Below, one piece after another: positions 35,505 to 45,900 of a stretch of 64,000 bases of DNA; position 1 is the stretch's first letter, and each line of letters begins with the position of its first letter. Where the stretch lies: NCBI RefSeq assembly GCF_008086175.1, contig NZ_VSKM01000005.1:62001-126000 (forward strand). Reading direction: 5' to 3'. The notes under the pieces were generated by a model. The model ran no database searches. It had not been told where the DNA came from and saw nothing but the letters and a program-made list of their open reading frames with translations. The stretch is from Bizionia saleffrena (GTDB taxonomy: Bacteria > Bacteroidota > Bacteroidia > Flavobacteriales > Flavobacteriaceae). Made by a program: the position numbers and the translations under genes.

Positions 35505-35522
35505 AATGTAATTTAGGTCGAA

Positions 35523-36332
35523 TTAATCTAAAACACTAGTATTATAGAACTCAGTATAAGCTTCTGCAAACTCATCTTTTTCTTTAAAGTCTAATACAGG
35601 TTTTTTCGAATCTTTTAAATAGTCTTTTAACTCATCAGGTATAGTTTCCGAGCCAATTATTAAAGCATCAGAATTGTCTATAGCCACTTTCATTAAGTTG
35701 TTATACGTTGGTTTTTCAAGAACTTTAATAGCGTCGTCGGCGATATTATCAAATTTAATCTTGTTAATCATATCTACATTTAACGTCTCTTCGAAACTTT
35801 GATTGTATACCGAGGTCACAATTTTACTTTCATTAAATAAAGGTTCATCTTTGTAAAATTGTTTTAAATACAAAGGAAGTAGCGACGCTAACCAACCGTG
35901 AATGTGAATAATATCGGGAGACCAGTTTAATTTCTTGACAGTTTCGATAACGCCTTTTGCAAAAAATATAGCGCGCTCATCGTTGTCGCTAAATAGCTTT
36001 CCGTCTTCGTCTGTTAGCGTTGCTTTTCTTTTAAAATACTCGTCATTATCTATAAAATAAACTTGAATACGTTCTTTTGGAATAGAGGCTACTTTTATAA
36101 TAAGTGGCATATCAAGATCGTTAATTACTAAGTTTATTCCGGATAAACGGATAACTTCGTGAAGTTGGTGCCTTCTCTCGTTAATGTTACCATAGCGCGG
36201 CATAAATATTCGTATCTGTCCCCCTTGCTGGTTTACCATTCTTGGCGTTTCAAACGACATTGAAGAAATCTCTGTTTCAGGTAAATAAGGTACCACTTCA
36301 GACGATACATATAATATTCTCTTATCTTTCAT
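35523..36332 (-). CDS. Starch-synthase-like (GT5 N-terminal) half protein
   Basis: 269 residues from the ATG at 36332 (MKDKRILYVSSEVVPYLPETEISS). A reading from 36386 would overlap the promoter box at 36376-36383 and is rejected. The fold pattern is the N-terminal Rossmann half of glycogen/starch synthase (FETPRMVNQQGGQIRIFMPRYGNINERRHQLHE, IDNDEYFKRKATLTD, DIIHIHGWLASLLPLYLK). The C-terminal nucleotide-sugar domain is missing (normal enzymes are about 480 residues) and the K-T-G-G loop is replaced, so it is unlikely to transfer glucose on its own. Confidence 0.82.
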   Translation of the reverse strand: MKDKRILYVSSEVVPYLPETEISSMSFETPRMVNQQGGQIRIFMPRYGNINERRHQLHEVIRLSGINLVINDLDMPLIIKVASIPKERIQVYFIDNDEYFKRKATLTDEDGKLFSDNDERAIFFAKGVIETVKKLNWSPDIIHIHGWLASLLPLYLKQFYKDEPLFNESKIVTSVYNQSFEETLNVDMINKIKFDNIADDAIKVLEKPTYNNLMKVAIDNSDALIIGSETIPDELKDYLKDSKKPVLDFKEKDEFAEAYTEFYNTSVLD

Positions 36333-36375
36333 AATAATTGTATGGGTTTTTGAGGAATTCAAAATAAAAAACACG

Positions 36376-36383
36376 CAAAAGTA
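36376..36383 (-). promoter_or_regulatory. Predicted -7 promoter box of the starch-synthase-like/DUF4270/glmS unit
   Basis: TACTTTTG on the minus strand matches TAnnTTTG, 43 bases before the ATG at 36332. It decides the start of that gene and is divergent from the panC box. Confidence 0.55.
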
Positions 36384-36414
36384 CAAAAATTTATGCAGAG
36401 TGCCACTAATATAT

Positions 36415-36422
36415 TAAGTTTG
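36415..36422 (+). promoter_or_regulatory. Predicted -7 promoter box of panC
   Basis: TAAGTTTG matches TAnnTTTG, 23 bases before the panC ATG. Confidence 0.6.
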
Positions 36423-36445
36423 CACCCGTTAATTTTATATTAAAA

Positions 36446-37294
36446 ATGACTGTTTACAACAATAAAGTACAAATACAGAAACATATTAAGAAACTTAAGT
36501 CTGAAGGATTTACGTTTGGATTTGTGCCCACAATGGGTGCTTTACACGAGGGGCATTTGGCCTTGGTTAACGAGGCGCTATTACACAACGATTTCGCAGT
36601 GGTTAGCATATTTGTAAATCCTACACAATTTGATAACGCTTCAGATTTAAAAAAATACCCTAGAACTTTAGAGCGCGATATTGAATTATTGCAAACCCAA
36701 TCTGAAGATATTATCGTTTACGCGCCTAGTGTAGATGATATTTATGAAGGCCAAACCACAGCTGAAAGATTCAATTTTGATGGTTTAGAGCACGAAATGG
36801 AAGGGCGGTTTCGCGACGGCCATTTTGACGGTGTAGGCACTATTGTAAAGCGATTGTTCGAAATTGTAACACCAAATAGGGCGTATTTTGGCGAGAAAGA
36901 TTATCAGCAATTAGCTATTATTAAGAAATTGGTCGAAAAGCATAAATTACCAGTAACTATTGTGGGGTGCGCTATTTATCGGGATGCCTTTGGTTTAGCA
37001 ATGAGTTCTAGAAATGAACGGCTAAAACCAAACTATAAAAAACAAGCCCCATTTATTTATAAAACGCTGCAGGCTGCCAAAGCGCAGTTTGGCATAAAAA
37101 ATGCTAAAGAAATAGTAGAATGGGTTGAAAACGAGTTCGCTAATCATAAATTATTAAAACTAGAATACTTTATCATAGCCGACGTTAAAACGTTAAAACC
37201 TATTACAACTCAACAAAAAAATACTAACTATCGTGCTTTTATTGCCGCTTATGCGGACGACATAAGATTAATAGACAATTTAGCACTTAATTAA
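36446..37294 (+). CDS. panC: Pantothenate synthetase
   Basis: 282 residues. It joins pantoate and beta-alanine with ATP. Hallmarks in order: [16 protein letters not shown] (ATP-binding HxGH), [56 protein letters not shown] and [11 protein letters not shown]. It is the first gene of the pan unit, 13 bases before panD, which supplies its beta-alanine. Confidence 0.97.
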   Translation: MTVYNNKVQIQKHIKKLKSEGFTFGFVPTMGALHEGHLALVNEALLHNDFAVVSIFVNPTQFDNASDLKKYPRTLERDIELLQTQSEDIIVYAPSVDDIYEGQTTAERFNFDGLEHEMEGRFRDGHFDGVGTIVKRLFEIVTPNRAYFGEKDYQQLAIIKKLVEKHKLPVTIVGCAIYRDAFGLAMSSRNERLKPNYKKQAPFIYKTLQAAKAQFGIKNAKEIVEWVENEFANHKLLKLEYFIIADVKTLKPITTQQKNTNYRAFIAAYADDIRLIDNLALN

Positions 37295-37295
37295 T

Positions 37296-37303
37296 TATCT
37301 TTG
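37296..37303 (+). promoter_or_regulatory. Possible internal -7 box before panD
   Basis: TATCTTTG matches TAnnTTTG and ends four bases before the panD ATG, the same spacing as at recX. It overlaps the panC stop region. Confidence 0.4.
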
Positions 37304-37307
37304 CACT

Positions 37308-37658
37308 ATGCAAATACAAGTAGTCAAATCTAAAATTCACAGAGTAAAAGTTACAGGCGCCGATCTTAACTATATTGGTAGCATCACTATTGATGAAGAT
37401 TTAATGGAAGCCGCTAATATTATACAAGGTGAGAAAGTTCAAATTGTAAATAATAATAACGGCGCCCGTTTAGAAACCTACGCCATTCCTGGACCAAGAA
37501 ATTCTGGGGAAATCACTTTAAATGGTGCCGCAGCGCGTTTAGTTTCGCCAGGCGATGTGCTAATTTTAATCACTTATGCTTTTATGGATATTGAAGCCGC
37601 TAAAGTGTTTAAACCATCGTTGGTATTTCCAAACGAAAACACCAATTTATTGAACTAA
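37308..37658 (+). CDS. panD: Aspartate 1-decarboxylase proenzyme
   Basis: 116 residues. It makes beta-alanine from aspartate using a pyruvoyl group formed by self-cleavage between Gly24 and Ser25 ([12 protein letters not shown]). The [13 protein letters not shown] and [19 protein letters not shown] segments are intact. It is downstream of panC and four bases before the membrane protein gene. Confidence 0.96.
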   Translation: MQIQVVKSKIHRVKVTGADLNYIGSITIDEDLMEAANIIQGEKVQIVNNNNGARLETYAIPGPRNSGEITLNGAAARLVSPGDVLILITYAFMDIEAAKVFKPSLVFPNENTNLLN

Positions 37659-37662
37659 ATAC

Positions 37663-38616
37663 GTGAATAAAAGCCTATTAAAAATACTAAAAATCCTACT
37701 CCCAATTCTTTTGGGCGTTTTTTTAATAGGGTATTCCTTGTCAAAATTATCTTTTCAAGACCTATTGGGGTATTTTAAAACGGCCGATTATACCTACATT
37801 GTATTAGGTTTGTTTTTAGGACTACTAAGTCATATTTCTCGTGCCTATCGTTGGTTGTTTATGCTTGAACCAATGGGCTATAACGTCAAGTTAGCAAATA
37901 GTATAATGGCCGTTTTTGCGACGTATTTAATAAATTATACCATTCCTAGAGCGGGTGAAGTCGCCAGAGCAAGTATCTTAACTAATTACGAAAATGTGCC
38001 TTTCGATAAGGGTTTCGGGTCTATTGTAGCCGAACGTGTAGCCGATTTAATTGTGTTATTACTTATTATTGCTGTAACACTTTTTATGCAATTCGATTTT
38101 ATCTATTCCTTTTTTATAGAGAAATTTAATCCTTCAAAATTAATTTTAGGAGCTTCAGTAGTAGTCCTTCTTGTATTACTATTCTTTTTTATAATTAAGC
38201 GAAGCAAAGCGGGTATTGGGTTAAAAATCAGGCAATTTGTAAACGGTCTAATGGAAGGCGCGCTTAGCATTTTTAAGATGAAGAAAAAATGGGCGTTTAT
38301 CTTTCATACCCTCTTTATATGGGTGATGTATTTGTCAATGTTTTACGTGACAAGTTTGTCGGTGTCTGGTTTAAGTGCCGTACCTATTGGGGCCATTTTA
38401 GTCGGTTTTATTTTAGCGACGTTTAGTATTGCAGCGACAAATGGAGGTATTGGTTCGTATCCTGAAGCGGTAGTCATTGCTTTTGTTCTGTTTGGTTTAT
38501 CAGAAGATCCGAGTCGCGCTTTTGGCTGGATTATGTGGACTTCCCAGACCATAATGATTATTATTTTAGGAGGGGCATCGCTATTGTATTTACCTATCTA
38601 CAACCGAAAGAAATAA
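37663..38616 (+). CDS. Flippase-like membrane protein (lysyl-PG synthase TM-domain type)
   Basis: 317 residues with about eight hydrophobic helices and the UPF0104/LPG-synthase transmembrane pattern (HISRAYRWLFMLEPMGY, YTIPRAGEVARASIL, FGSIVAERVADLIVLL, ATNGGIGSYPEA). The soluble aminoacyl-transfer domain is absent, so lipid translocation or glycolipid-related transport is more likely than lysyl-PG synthesis. The start is GTG at 37663: it lies four bases after the panD stop, and no earlier in-frame ATG fits the hydrophobic start KSLLKILKILLPILLG. Confidence 0.87.
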   Translation: MNKSLLKILKILLPILLGVFLIGYSLSKLSFQDLLGYFKTADYTYIVLGLFLGLLSHISRAYRWLFMLEPMGYNVKLANSIMAVFATYLINYTIPRAGEVARASILTNYENVPFDKGFGSIVAERVADLIVLLLIIAVTLFMQFDFIYSFFIEKFNPSKLILGASVVVLLVLLFFFIIKRSKAGIGLKIRQFVNGLMEGALSIFKMKKKWAFIFHTLFIWVMYLSMFYVTSLSVSGLSAVPIGAILVGFILATFSIAATNGGIGSYPEAVVIAFVLFGLSEDPSRAFGWIMWTSQTIMIIILGGASLLYLPIYNRKK

Positions 38617-38653
38617 TTTGTACCTTGCATTCATAATTAAACATTAACTAAAA

Positions 38654-39799
38654 ATGCGAAGACTCATTCTCCTTTTTATAGTTGTATTTTCTTTTCAGCA
38701 AATAACAGCTCAAATAAGTTATAAAAACTTCGAATCTCAGATTTTGGGCGAATCAAGACAGCTTAAAATACAATTGCCAAGGGGCTACGATAAAAGCGAT
38801 AAAAGTTATCCTATAGTGGTTGTTTTCGACGGTGATTATCTGTTCGAAATGGTCGCGGGAAATGTCGACTACTATGCCTATTGGGAAGATATTCCAGAAT
38901 GTATTGTTATAGGAGTTAATCAATTAGGTAAACGTGAAGACGACACCGCTTTTTCTGAATTAAATTCTTTACCCATAGATAATGGGGATGCCTTTTTTAG
39001 ATTTGTAGGCGAAGAATTGGTGCCTTACCTTAATAATACGTATAGAACAGAGGCTTTTAAAGTGGCTATTGGTCATGATAAGACGGCCAACTTTATCAAT
39101 TACTTTTTACTAAAGGAAGCCCCGTTATTTCGAGCATACATTGCCTTAAGTCCGGATTTAGCTCCAGATATGACGACCTTTGTAAGCGAACGTTTAGCGA
39201 CAGTAGAATCTAAAATATTTTACTATCTGGCAACCGCTTCCAACGATGTAAAAAGTTTAAAAGAAAAAACGGAAGGGTTGCAAACGGCGTTAAATGGTAT
39301 CGATAACAAAAACGTGTTAAAAGCTTTCGATAACTTTGAAGGACCAACACATTATTCGTTACCAGCGTATGCTATTCCGAAGGCTTTAGAAAGCATCTTT
39401 TTCGTGTTTCAGCCAATTTCTAAAGACGAATATAAAAACACATTGTTAAAGTTTGAGGGATCACCAGTTGAATATTTAACTGAAAAGTATGAAACCATCG
39501 AAGATTTATTCGGAATAAAAAAACAAATCTCTATTAATGATTTTAGAGCAGTGGCAGCGACCATCAATAAGACTGAAAAATTCGACTATTTCGAAGCGTT
39601 AGGGAAATTAGCCAGAAAACAATACCCCGATACACTTTTAGGAAACTACTATTTAGGGCGCTATTATGAAGAAACGGGTAATCCTAAAAAAGCAATGAAA
39701 ACTTATCAATCGGCTTATATACTTCAAGAAATTGGGGGCATAACTAAAGACCACGTGTTAGAGCTTGCAGAGCAGTTAAAAATAGATTTTGGATTTTAA
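38654..39799 (+). CDS. Esterase-like alpha/beta-hydrolase with altered nucleophile
   Basis: 381 residues: signal peptide (MRRLILLFIVVFSFQQITAQ), an esterase-D/Fes-like alpha/beta-hydrolase domain (LKIQLPRGYDKSDKSYPIVVVFDGDYLF, VIGVNQLGKREDD) and a C-terminal TPR-like tail (NYYLGRYYEETGNPKKAMKTYQSAY). Where relatives have the nucleophile elbow G-H-S, this protein reads AIGHDKTANF, with Asp142 in place of serine; the likely catalytic histidine remains (GPTHYSLPA, His233). It is probably exported and either uses a different mechanism or has become a binding protein. It lies 37 bases after the flippase-like gene. Confidence 0.8.
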   Translation: MRRLILLFIVVFSFQQITAQISYKNFESQILGESRQLKIQLPRGYDKSDKSYPIVVVFDGDYLFEMVAGNVDYYAYWEDIPECIVIGVNQLGKREDDTAFSELNSLPIDNGDAFFRFVGEELVPYLNNTYRTEAFKVAIGHDKTANFINYFLLKEAPLFRAYIALSPDLAPDMTTFVSERLATVESKIFYYLATASNDVKSLKEKTEGLQTALNGIDNKNVLKAFDNFEGPTHYSLPAYAIPKALESIFFVFQPISKDEYKNTLLKFEGSPVEYLTEKYETIEDLFGIKKQISINDFRAVAATINKTEKFDYFEALGKLARKQYPDTLLGNYYLGRYYEETGNPKKAMKTYQSAYILQEIGGITKDHVLELAEQLKIDFGF

Positions 39800-39832
39800 C
39801 ACAAATAATTATCGGTAAGAGGATAAAAATAT

Positions 39833-41191
39833 ATGGCAAAAGTAAAAACAACTTTTTTTTGTCAGAGTTGCGGTACACAATACTCTAAATGGCAAGGGCA
39901 ATGCTCAGCGTGTAAAGAATGGAACACGGTAGTAGAAGAGGTGCTTCAAGTGCCAGAAAAAAGTGAATGGAAAATAGCAACCAAGACAACAAAACGCGCT
40001 TCGAAACCTTTAAGAATTAAAGATATTGATGCATCTCAAGAAGCGCGATTAGATAGTCGCGATGGTGAGTTTAACCGTGTAATGGGTGGCGGAATTGTGC
40101 CGGGATCTTTAACGCTTTTGGGGGGTGAACCCGGAATAGGTAAAAGCACGCTATTGTTGCAGATTTCGTTAAAATTACCATATAAAACCTTATATGTTTC
40201 AGGTGAAGAAAGTCAGAAACAAATTAAAATGCGTGCCGATCGTATTAACCCAAATAACGAAAGTTGTTACATTTTAACCGAAACTAAAACGCAGAATATC
40301 TTTAAACAGATTGAGGCTTTAGAACCCGATATCGTAATTATAGATTCTATACAAACCTTACATAGCGATTATATAGAGTCGTCTAGCGGAAGTATTTCCC
40401 AAATAAAAGAATGTACGACCGAGCTAATTAAGTTTGCTAAAGAAACAGCAACGCCGGTTATTTTAATTGGTCATATTACTAAAGACGGAAATATCGCTGG
40501 CCCAAAAATATTGGAACATATGGTAGATACTGTGCTTCAGTTTGAAGGCGATCGCAATCACGTTTTTAGAATTTTAAGAGCGCATAAAAACCGCTTCGGT
40601 TCGACCAACGAATTGGGAATTTACGAAATGCAAGGTTCGGGTTTACGAGAGGTCTCTAACCCAAGCGAGATCTTAATTTCCAAAAAGGACGAAGAACTTT
40701 CTGGTAATGCAGTGGCTGCAACACTTGAAGGAATGCGCCCTTTAATGATTGAAGTACAAGCTTTGGTAAGCACCGCGGTGTATGGTACGCCACAACGTAG
40801 TGCAACCGGTTTTAATGCGAAGCGTTTAAACATGTTATTGGCCGTGTTAGAGAAGCGTGCAGGTTTCCGGTTAGGGGCAAAAGATGTTTTTTTAAATATT
40901 ACAGGAGGTATTACTGTAGACGATCCTGCTATAGATTTGGCAGTAGTCGCCGCCATTTTATCTTCTAATGAAGACGATGCTTTACAAAGCGATTATTGTT
41001 TTGCAGGCGAAGTTGGTTTGTCGGGTGAGATTAGGCCAGTTCAGCGTGTGGAACAACGCATCTTAGAAGCCGAAAAATTAGGCTTCTCAAGTATTTTTGT
41101 CTCAAAATACAATAAGATTTCACTAAAAAACACGGATATAAAAATACAATTAATTTCTAAGGTTGAAGATTTAGTAGATTTGCTGTCTTAA
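39833..41191 (+). CDS. radA: DNA repair protein RadA
   Basis: 452 residues with all RadA parts: zinc finger CQSC...CSAC (Cys10, 13, 24, 27), Walker A GGEPGIGKST (97-106), the KNRFG motif (252-256) needed for branch migration, and a C-terminal Lon-like domain (GGITVDDPAIDLAVVAAILSS, CFAGEVGLSGEIRPVQRVEQRI). It helps process recombination intermediates. It is the last gene of the plus-strand run from panC; a weak hairpin (AGTGTT/AACACT, 41195-41209) follows. Confidence 0.96.
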   Translation: MAKVKTTFFCQSCGTQYSKWQGQCSACKEWNTVVEEVLQVPEKSEWKIATKTTKRASKPLRIKDIDASQEARLDSRDGEFNRVMGGGIVPGSLTLLGGEPGIGKSTLLLQISLKLPYKTLYVSGEESQKQIKMRADRINPNNESCYILTETKTQNIFKQIEALEPDIVIIDSIQTLHSDYIESSSGSISQIKECTTELIKFAKETATPVILIGHITKDGNIAGPKILEHMVDTVLQFEGDRNHVFRILRAHKNRFGSTNELGIYEMQGSGLREVSNPSEILISKKDEELSGNAVAATLEGMRPLMIEVQALVSTAVYGTPQRSATGFNAKRLNMLLAVLEKRAGFRLGAKDVFLNITGGITVDDPAIDLAVVAAILSSNEDDALQSDYCFAGEVGLSGEIRPVQRVEQRILEAEKLGFSSIFVSKYNKISLKNTDIKIQLISKVEDLVDLLS

Positions 41192-41241
41192 TTCAGTGTT
41201 AAAAACACTATTTTAACTTGAGATTTCCTATCAAACACGAG

Positions 41242-42174
41242 TTATTTATTGCTTTCTTTATTGTCAGGTTCAGGTTTAGAAATACGAATTGGAAAGTCTT
41301 TTTCAGCACCATAAATTTTGACCTCTTGTATATCGGCAGGCATATAAAAACCAGCATTTTCAAGAGCTTCTTTTACATTTCTAACAACAGATCCTTTTGT
41401 AATTAAAGCCATTTTTCTAAAGTCTTTCGTGTCTACCCAGAAGTAAACTTTTAAATTCACTGTGCTTGTCGCTAATTCGTCTTCAATAACAAAGTTTTGA
41501 TGGTCGATATCGGCAATAACATTGGGCTCTTTTTCTAAGGTTTCTAAAATAACGTGCTTTGCTTCGTTAATATTGTTTTCGTAAGCAATACCCACAATAA
41601 AATCCCAACGAAAAAAACCGTCTTCGGTATAGTTGGTTACAGGTTTAGTTAAAACATCACTATTGGGGATATAGACATCTTTGCCATCAAAGGTTTTTAA
41701 TTTGGTATATCTAAACTCTAACGCTTTAACTTTTCCAAAATTTTCACCAATTTCAACCGTATCATCAACATCGTACGGTCTGCTAAAAGCTAAAATTATT
41801 CCAGCGATAAAATTCTGTCCAATATCCTTAAAAGCAAATCCTAGTACAACAGCACTGGCTCCTGCGGCCGTAAATATTCCGGTTGCAATAGCGCCCAATC
41901 CTGCAGCTTTTAAGGCGAGAATAATAGCAATCATTATTAAGGTGTATTTTAAGGCCTTGCTTAAAAACTGACTCATTAAAGGGTCTTTAGTTCTAGAAGC
42001 AATCCGTTTTCTGGCAAATTGACCAAGCCAAGTGGCTATTAAAGTGCCAAAGATTACAATTAAAAGCCCCAATCCTATACCGGGAAGCTGCGCCATAAGT
42101 TGGTCGTAAAAAGACAGAAAAGAGTCGGTAACTGTTTGATGGGATTCCTGATTAACATCCATAAGTAGGTTCAT
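41242..42174 (-). CDS. MscS-family small mechanosensitive channel
   Basis: 310 residues: three N-terminal helices (about 20-50, 68-90 and 98-118), the glycine/alanine-rich pore-lining helix (TGIFTAAGASAVVLGFAFKDIGQNFIAGIILAFSRPYDVDDTVEIG) and the beta-domain with YIPNSDVLTKPVTNY. It ends in a soluble domain and an acidic tail. It releases solutes across the inner membrane on hypo-osmotic shock. It is a single-gene unit, converging with radA. Confidence 0.92.
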   Translation of the reverse strand: MNLLMDVNQESHQTVTDSFLSFYDQLMAQLPGIGLGLLIVIFGTLIATWLGQFARKRIASRTKDPLMSQFLSKALKYTLIMIAIILALKAAGLGAIATGIFTAAGASAVVLGFAFKDIGQNFIAGIILAFSRPYDVDDTVEIGENFGKVKALEFRYTKLKTFDGKDVYIPNSDVLTKPVTNYTEDGFFRWDFIVGIAYENNINEAKHVILETLEKEPNVIADIDHQNFVIEDELATSTVNLKVYFWVDTKDFRKMALITKGSVVRNVKEALENAGFYMPADIQEVKIYGAEKDFPIRISKPEPDNKESNK

Positions 42175-42414
42175 AAGTAATTTTATTATGTGAGTAAATG
42201 CGATTTAATATACTAAATAAGTAAACAATCCGAAACACTTTTTTCAATGTCTTTAAAATGGGATGCTTTAATTATTAATAGGAATACCGAATTAACGGTT
42301 CTCCAAAGTTATTTTAAGACTAATTAGTTAACGTGTAGAATCCTTAAGTTTATCTTAATACCAATAAAAAATAATTAAAAAGGTGTTATTTTTAGAGCAA
42401 ATGAAAAAACAATT

Positions 42415-42876
42415 ATGAAATTGAAAGCTCTCTTATTGCCGGTTATGTCACTGTTTATCGTTGCTTGTGGACCAAAACTAAATAGCGATGCGTTTATAAA
42501 AAGTACCGACGCCTACGCTCTAAAGATAAATAAGAATACAGATCTAAAACAGACCTTGACTAGAGGGGCGCTAACTGACGCGTCGGGTTTTAAAGATATT
42601 GGCACCTTTACCTATCAAGAAAAATTCAGTCAGGATGAGCATGCGTTATTTCAGATTAAAAACAGTGAAAAAACAGATCAAACGCTAATAGAAAACTACT
42701 ATTTTAAAGCCGATAACTTGGTTTTAATTACATCTACATCGCCTTCTGGTAATATCAAAAAGCTATATATTAAAAACGGAAAGGTGATTTCAAGAGTCAA
42801 TATTGGCAAAATTCAAGAAAAAATACTAATCAATAAAGCTAAATTGTTTAAAAAGCAATTTAAATCGGCGCATTAG
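42415..42876 (+). CDS. Small lipoprotein of unknown function
   Basis: 153 residues with a lipoprotein signal (MKLKALLLPVMSLFIVACGP; lipidated Cys18). The mature part is lysine-rich and ends LFKKQFKSAH; no family is recognised. A five-codon ORF (MKKQL, 42401-42418) ends across its start codon as ATGA. It lies between mscS and ileS on its own. Confidence 0.75.
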   Translation: MKLKALLLPVMSLFIVACGPKLNSDAFIKSTDAYALKINKNTDLKQTLTRGALTDASGFKDIGTFTYQEKFSQDEHALFQIKNSEKTDQTLIENYYFKADNLVLITSTSPSGNIKKLYIKNGKVISRVNIGKIQEKILINKAKLFKKQFKSAH

Positions 42877-42911
42877 AGATCTTAAAATTATTTAGGTAAT
42901 AGGCTGTTTTT

Positions 42912-42927
42912 AAGTGTGAACACACTT
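42912..42927. repeat. Perfect short inverted repeat upstream of ileS
   Basis: AAGTGTG and CACACTT flank two bases. It follows the lipoprotein gene and is 21 bases upstream of the ileS -7 region (TAATTTCG, 42948-42955); it could end the first transcript or be an operator. Confidence 0.35.
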
Positions 42928-42980
42928 CTTATTTTCTTAAAATTCCCTAATTTCGCAATTCGAATAAGAAATTAGACAAA

Positions 42981-45900
42981 ATGAGCACAGGATTCCCTGA
43001 ATATAAAGGACTTAACTTACCAAATGTAGCAGAAGAAATTCTAACATACTGGAAGGAAAACAATATTTTTGAAAAGAGTATTACTGCTCGCGAAGGTAAC
43101 ACCCCTTATGTGTTTTTTGAAGGCCCTCCATCTGCAAATGGATTGCCAGGCGTACACCATGTTTTAGCACGTGCTATAAAAGATATTTTTCCGCGTTATA
43201 AAACGATGAAAGGGTTTCAAGTAAAGCGTAAAGCCGGTTGGGATACTCACGGTTTACCGATAGAGCTTGGTGTAGAAAAAGAACTAGGAATAACCAAAGA
43301 AGATATTGGTAAAACCATTTCTGTGGAAGATTATAATGCGACTTGCCGTAAAGCGGTAATGCGTTATACTGATGTTTGGAATGACCTGACCCAAAAAATG
43401 GGGTATTGGGTAGATATGGATAATCCATACGTTACTTACGATCCAAAATATATGGAAACCGTTTGGTGGTTGCTTAAAGAAATTTACAATAAAAACTTAA
43501 TTTATAAAGGATACACAATACAGCCGTACTCGCCAAAAGCGGGAACAGGTTTAAGTTCTCACGAGTTAAATCAGCCAGGAACGTATCAAGATGTTACAGA
43601 TACTACAGTTGTGGCTCAGTTTAAAGCGATAGAAAGCACATTGCCAGACTTTTTACAAAATGAAGGAGATATTTTCTTTTTAGCCTGGACAACGACACCG
43701 TGGACATTGCCAAGTAATACTGCCTTAACGGTAGGGTTAAAAATAGATTACGTTTTAGTAGAAACGTATAACCAATACACATTTAAACCAATGAATGTGA
43801 TTTTGGCGAAACCATTGGTTAACAGTCAATTTGATGGTAAATTTAAGCGTGTAGAAACAAAAGCGGAATTGTTAGACTACAAGGAGGGCGATAAGAAAAT
43901 TCCTTATTTTGTGGTTAAAGATTTTATAGGAAAAGATCTTGTTGGTATCAAGTACGAACAATTATTGCCGTATGCCTTGCCATACGACAACCCAGAAAAT
44001 GCATTTAGAGTAATCTCCGGAGATTTCGTTACTATTGAAGACGGAACAGGAATTGTACATACAGCCCCTACTTTTGGAGCAGACGATGCCTTAGTTTCAA
44101 AACAAGCAATTCCAGAAATTCCACCATTGCTTGTAAAAGATGAAAATGGCAATTTAGTGCCTTTAGTAAATTTGCAGGGAAAATTTAGACCAGAAATGGC
44201 AGAATATGCAGGTAAATATGTTAAAAACGAATACTATGAAGAGGGCGAAGCCCCAGAACGTTCGGTAGATGTTGAGCTTGCAATTCAATTGAAAGAAGAA
44301 AATAAAGCGTTTAAAGTCGAAAAATACAAGCACAGCTATCCAAACTGTTGGAGAACCGATAAACCCATTTTATACTACCCCTTAGATTCGTGGTTCATAA
44401 AAGTAACCGATGTTAAAGACCGTATGCACGAGCTTAATAAAACCATTAATTGGAAGCCTAAATCAACAGGTGAAGGCCGTTTTGGTAATTGGTTAGCTAA
44501 TGCAAACGATTGGAATTTATCGCGTTCAAGATACTGGGGAGTTCCCTTACCAATTTGGAGGACCGAAGATGGTAAAGAAGAAACCTTTATTGGTTCGGTT
44601 GAAGAGTTAAAAGCCGAAATGACCAAAGCGGTTAACGCTGGCGTTTTAGAAAAAGATATTTTTGAAGATTTTCAGGTGGGTGATAACACCGAAGAAAACT
44701 ATGCGAAATTAGACTTGCATAAAAATATTGTGGATCAAATTACATTAGTTTCGCCATCAGGAAAACCTATGCGTCGCGAAAATGATCTAATAGATGTCTG
44801 GTTCGATTCAGGTTCTATGCCTTACGCACAATGGCATTACCCGTTCGAGAACAAAGATAAAATTGATGAAAACAAATCATTTCCAGCCGATTTTATAGCG
44901 GAAGGTGTAGACCAAACTCGCGGTTGGTTTTACACGTTGCACGCAATAGCAACAATGGTTTTCGATTCTGTAGCTTACAAAAACGTGGTGTCTAACGGAT
45001 TAGTATTAGATAAAAACGGACAAAAAATGTCGAAACGTTTAGGTAACGCCACAGATCCTTTCGAAACGTTAAACACCTATGGTGCGGATGCAACGCGTTG
45101 GTATATGATTGGAAATGCAAACCCGTGGGATAATTTAAAGTTCGATGTAGATGGTATAGAGGAGGTGAAACGAAAGTTTTTCGGAACGTTATACAATACC
45201 TATTCGTTTTTTCAATTGTATACAAACATTGATAAGTTTGCCTACGCCGAAGCCGATGTGTCATTAGAAGAAAGACCAGAAATTGATCGCTGGATTCTTT
45301 CAGAGTTACATACGCTTATTAAAAAAGTAGATACTTTTTATGCCGAGTACGAACCTACAAAAGCAGCACGAGCAATATCTAATTTCACTCAAGATTATGT
45401 TAGTAACTGGTATGTGCGTTTAAGTAGAAGACGATTTTGGAAAGGCGATTATCAGAAAGATAAGATATCGGCTTACCAAACGTTGTATACCTGTATGTTA
45501 ACCATTGCGAAATTAGGTGCGCCTATCGCTCCGTTTTTTATGGATAGATTGTACTTAGACTTAACAAATACGACACATTCAGAAGGGTTTGAAAGTGTAC
45601 ATTTGGCACATTTTCCTGAAAGCGATTCAAGTTTTATAGATAAAGCTTTAGAGCGAAAAATGGAAGCAGCACAAACCATATCCTCCTTAGTGTTATCACT
45701 GCGAGCGAAAGAAAAAATAAAAGTACGCCAGCCGCTGCAAAAGATTATGATTCCTATTGTTAACGAACAGCAAAGAGAAGAAATTTTAGGGGTTGCGGAT
45801 TTAATAAAATACGAGGTTAATGTTAAGGAAGTTGTGCTTTTAGACGATGCTTCAGATATTTTAGTTAAGCAGGTGAAACCTAATTTTAAAACTTTAGGAC

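Noticed and set aside
36333-36386. Longer N-terminus of the starch-synthase-like protein
   Set aside because: The extra 18 residues are not conserved in type and overlap the predicted promoter at 36376-36383.
37663-38616. Lysylphosphatidylglycerol synthase (MprF)
   Set aside because: Only the membrane half is present; the soluble transferase domain is missing, so lysyl transfer is not supported.
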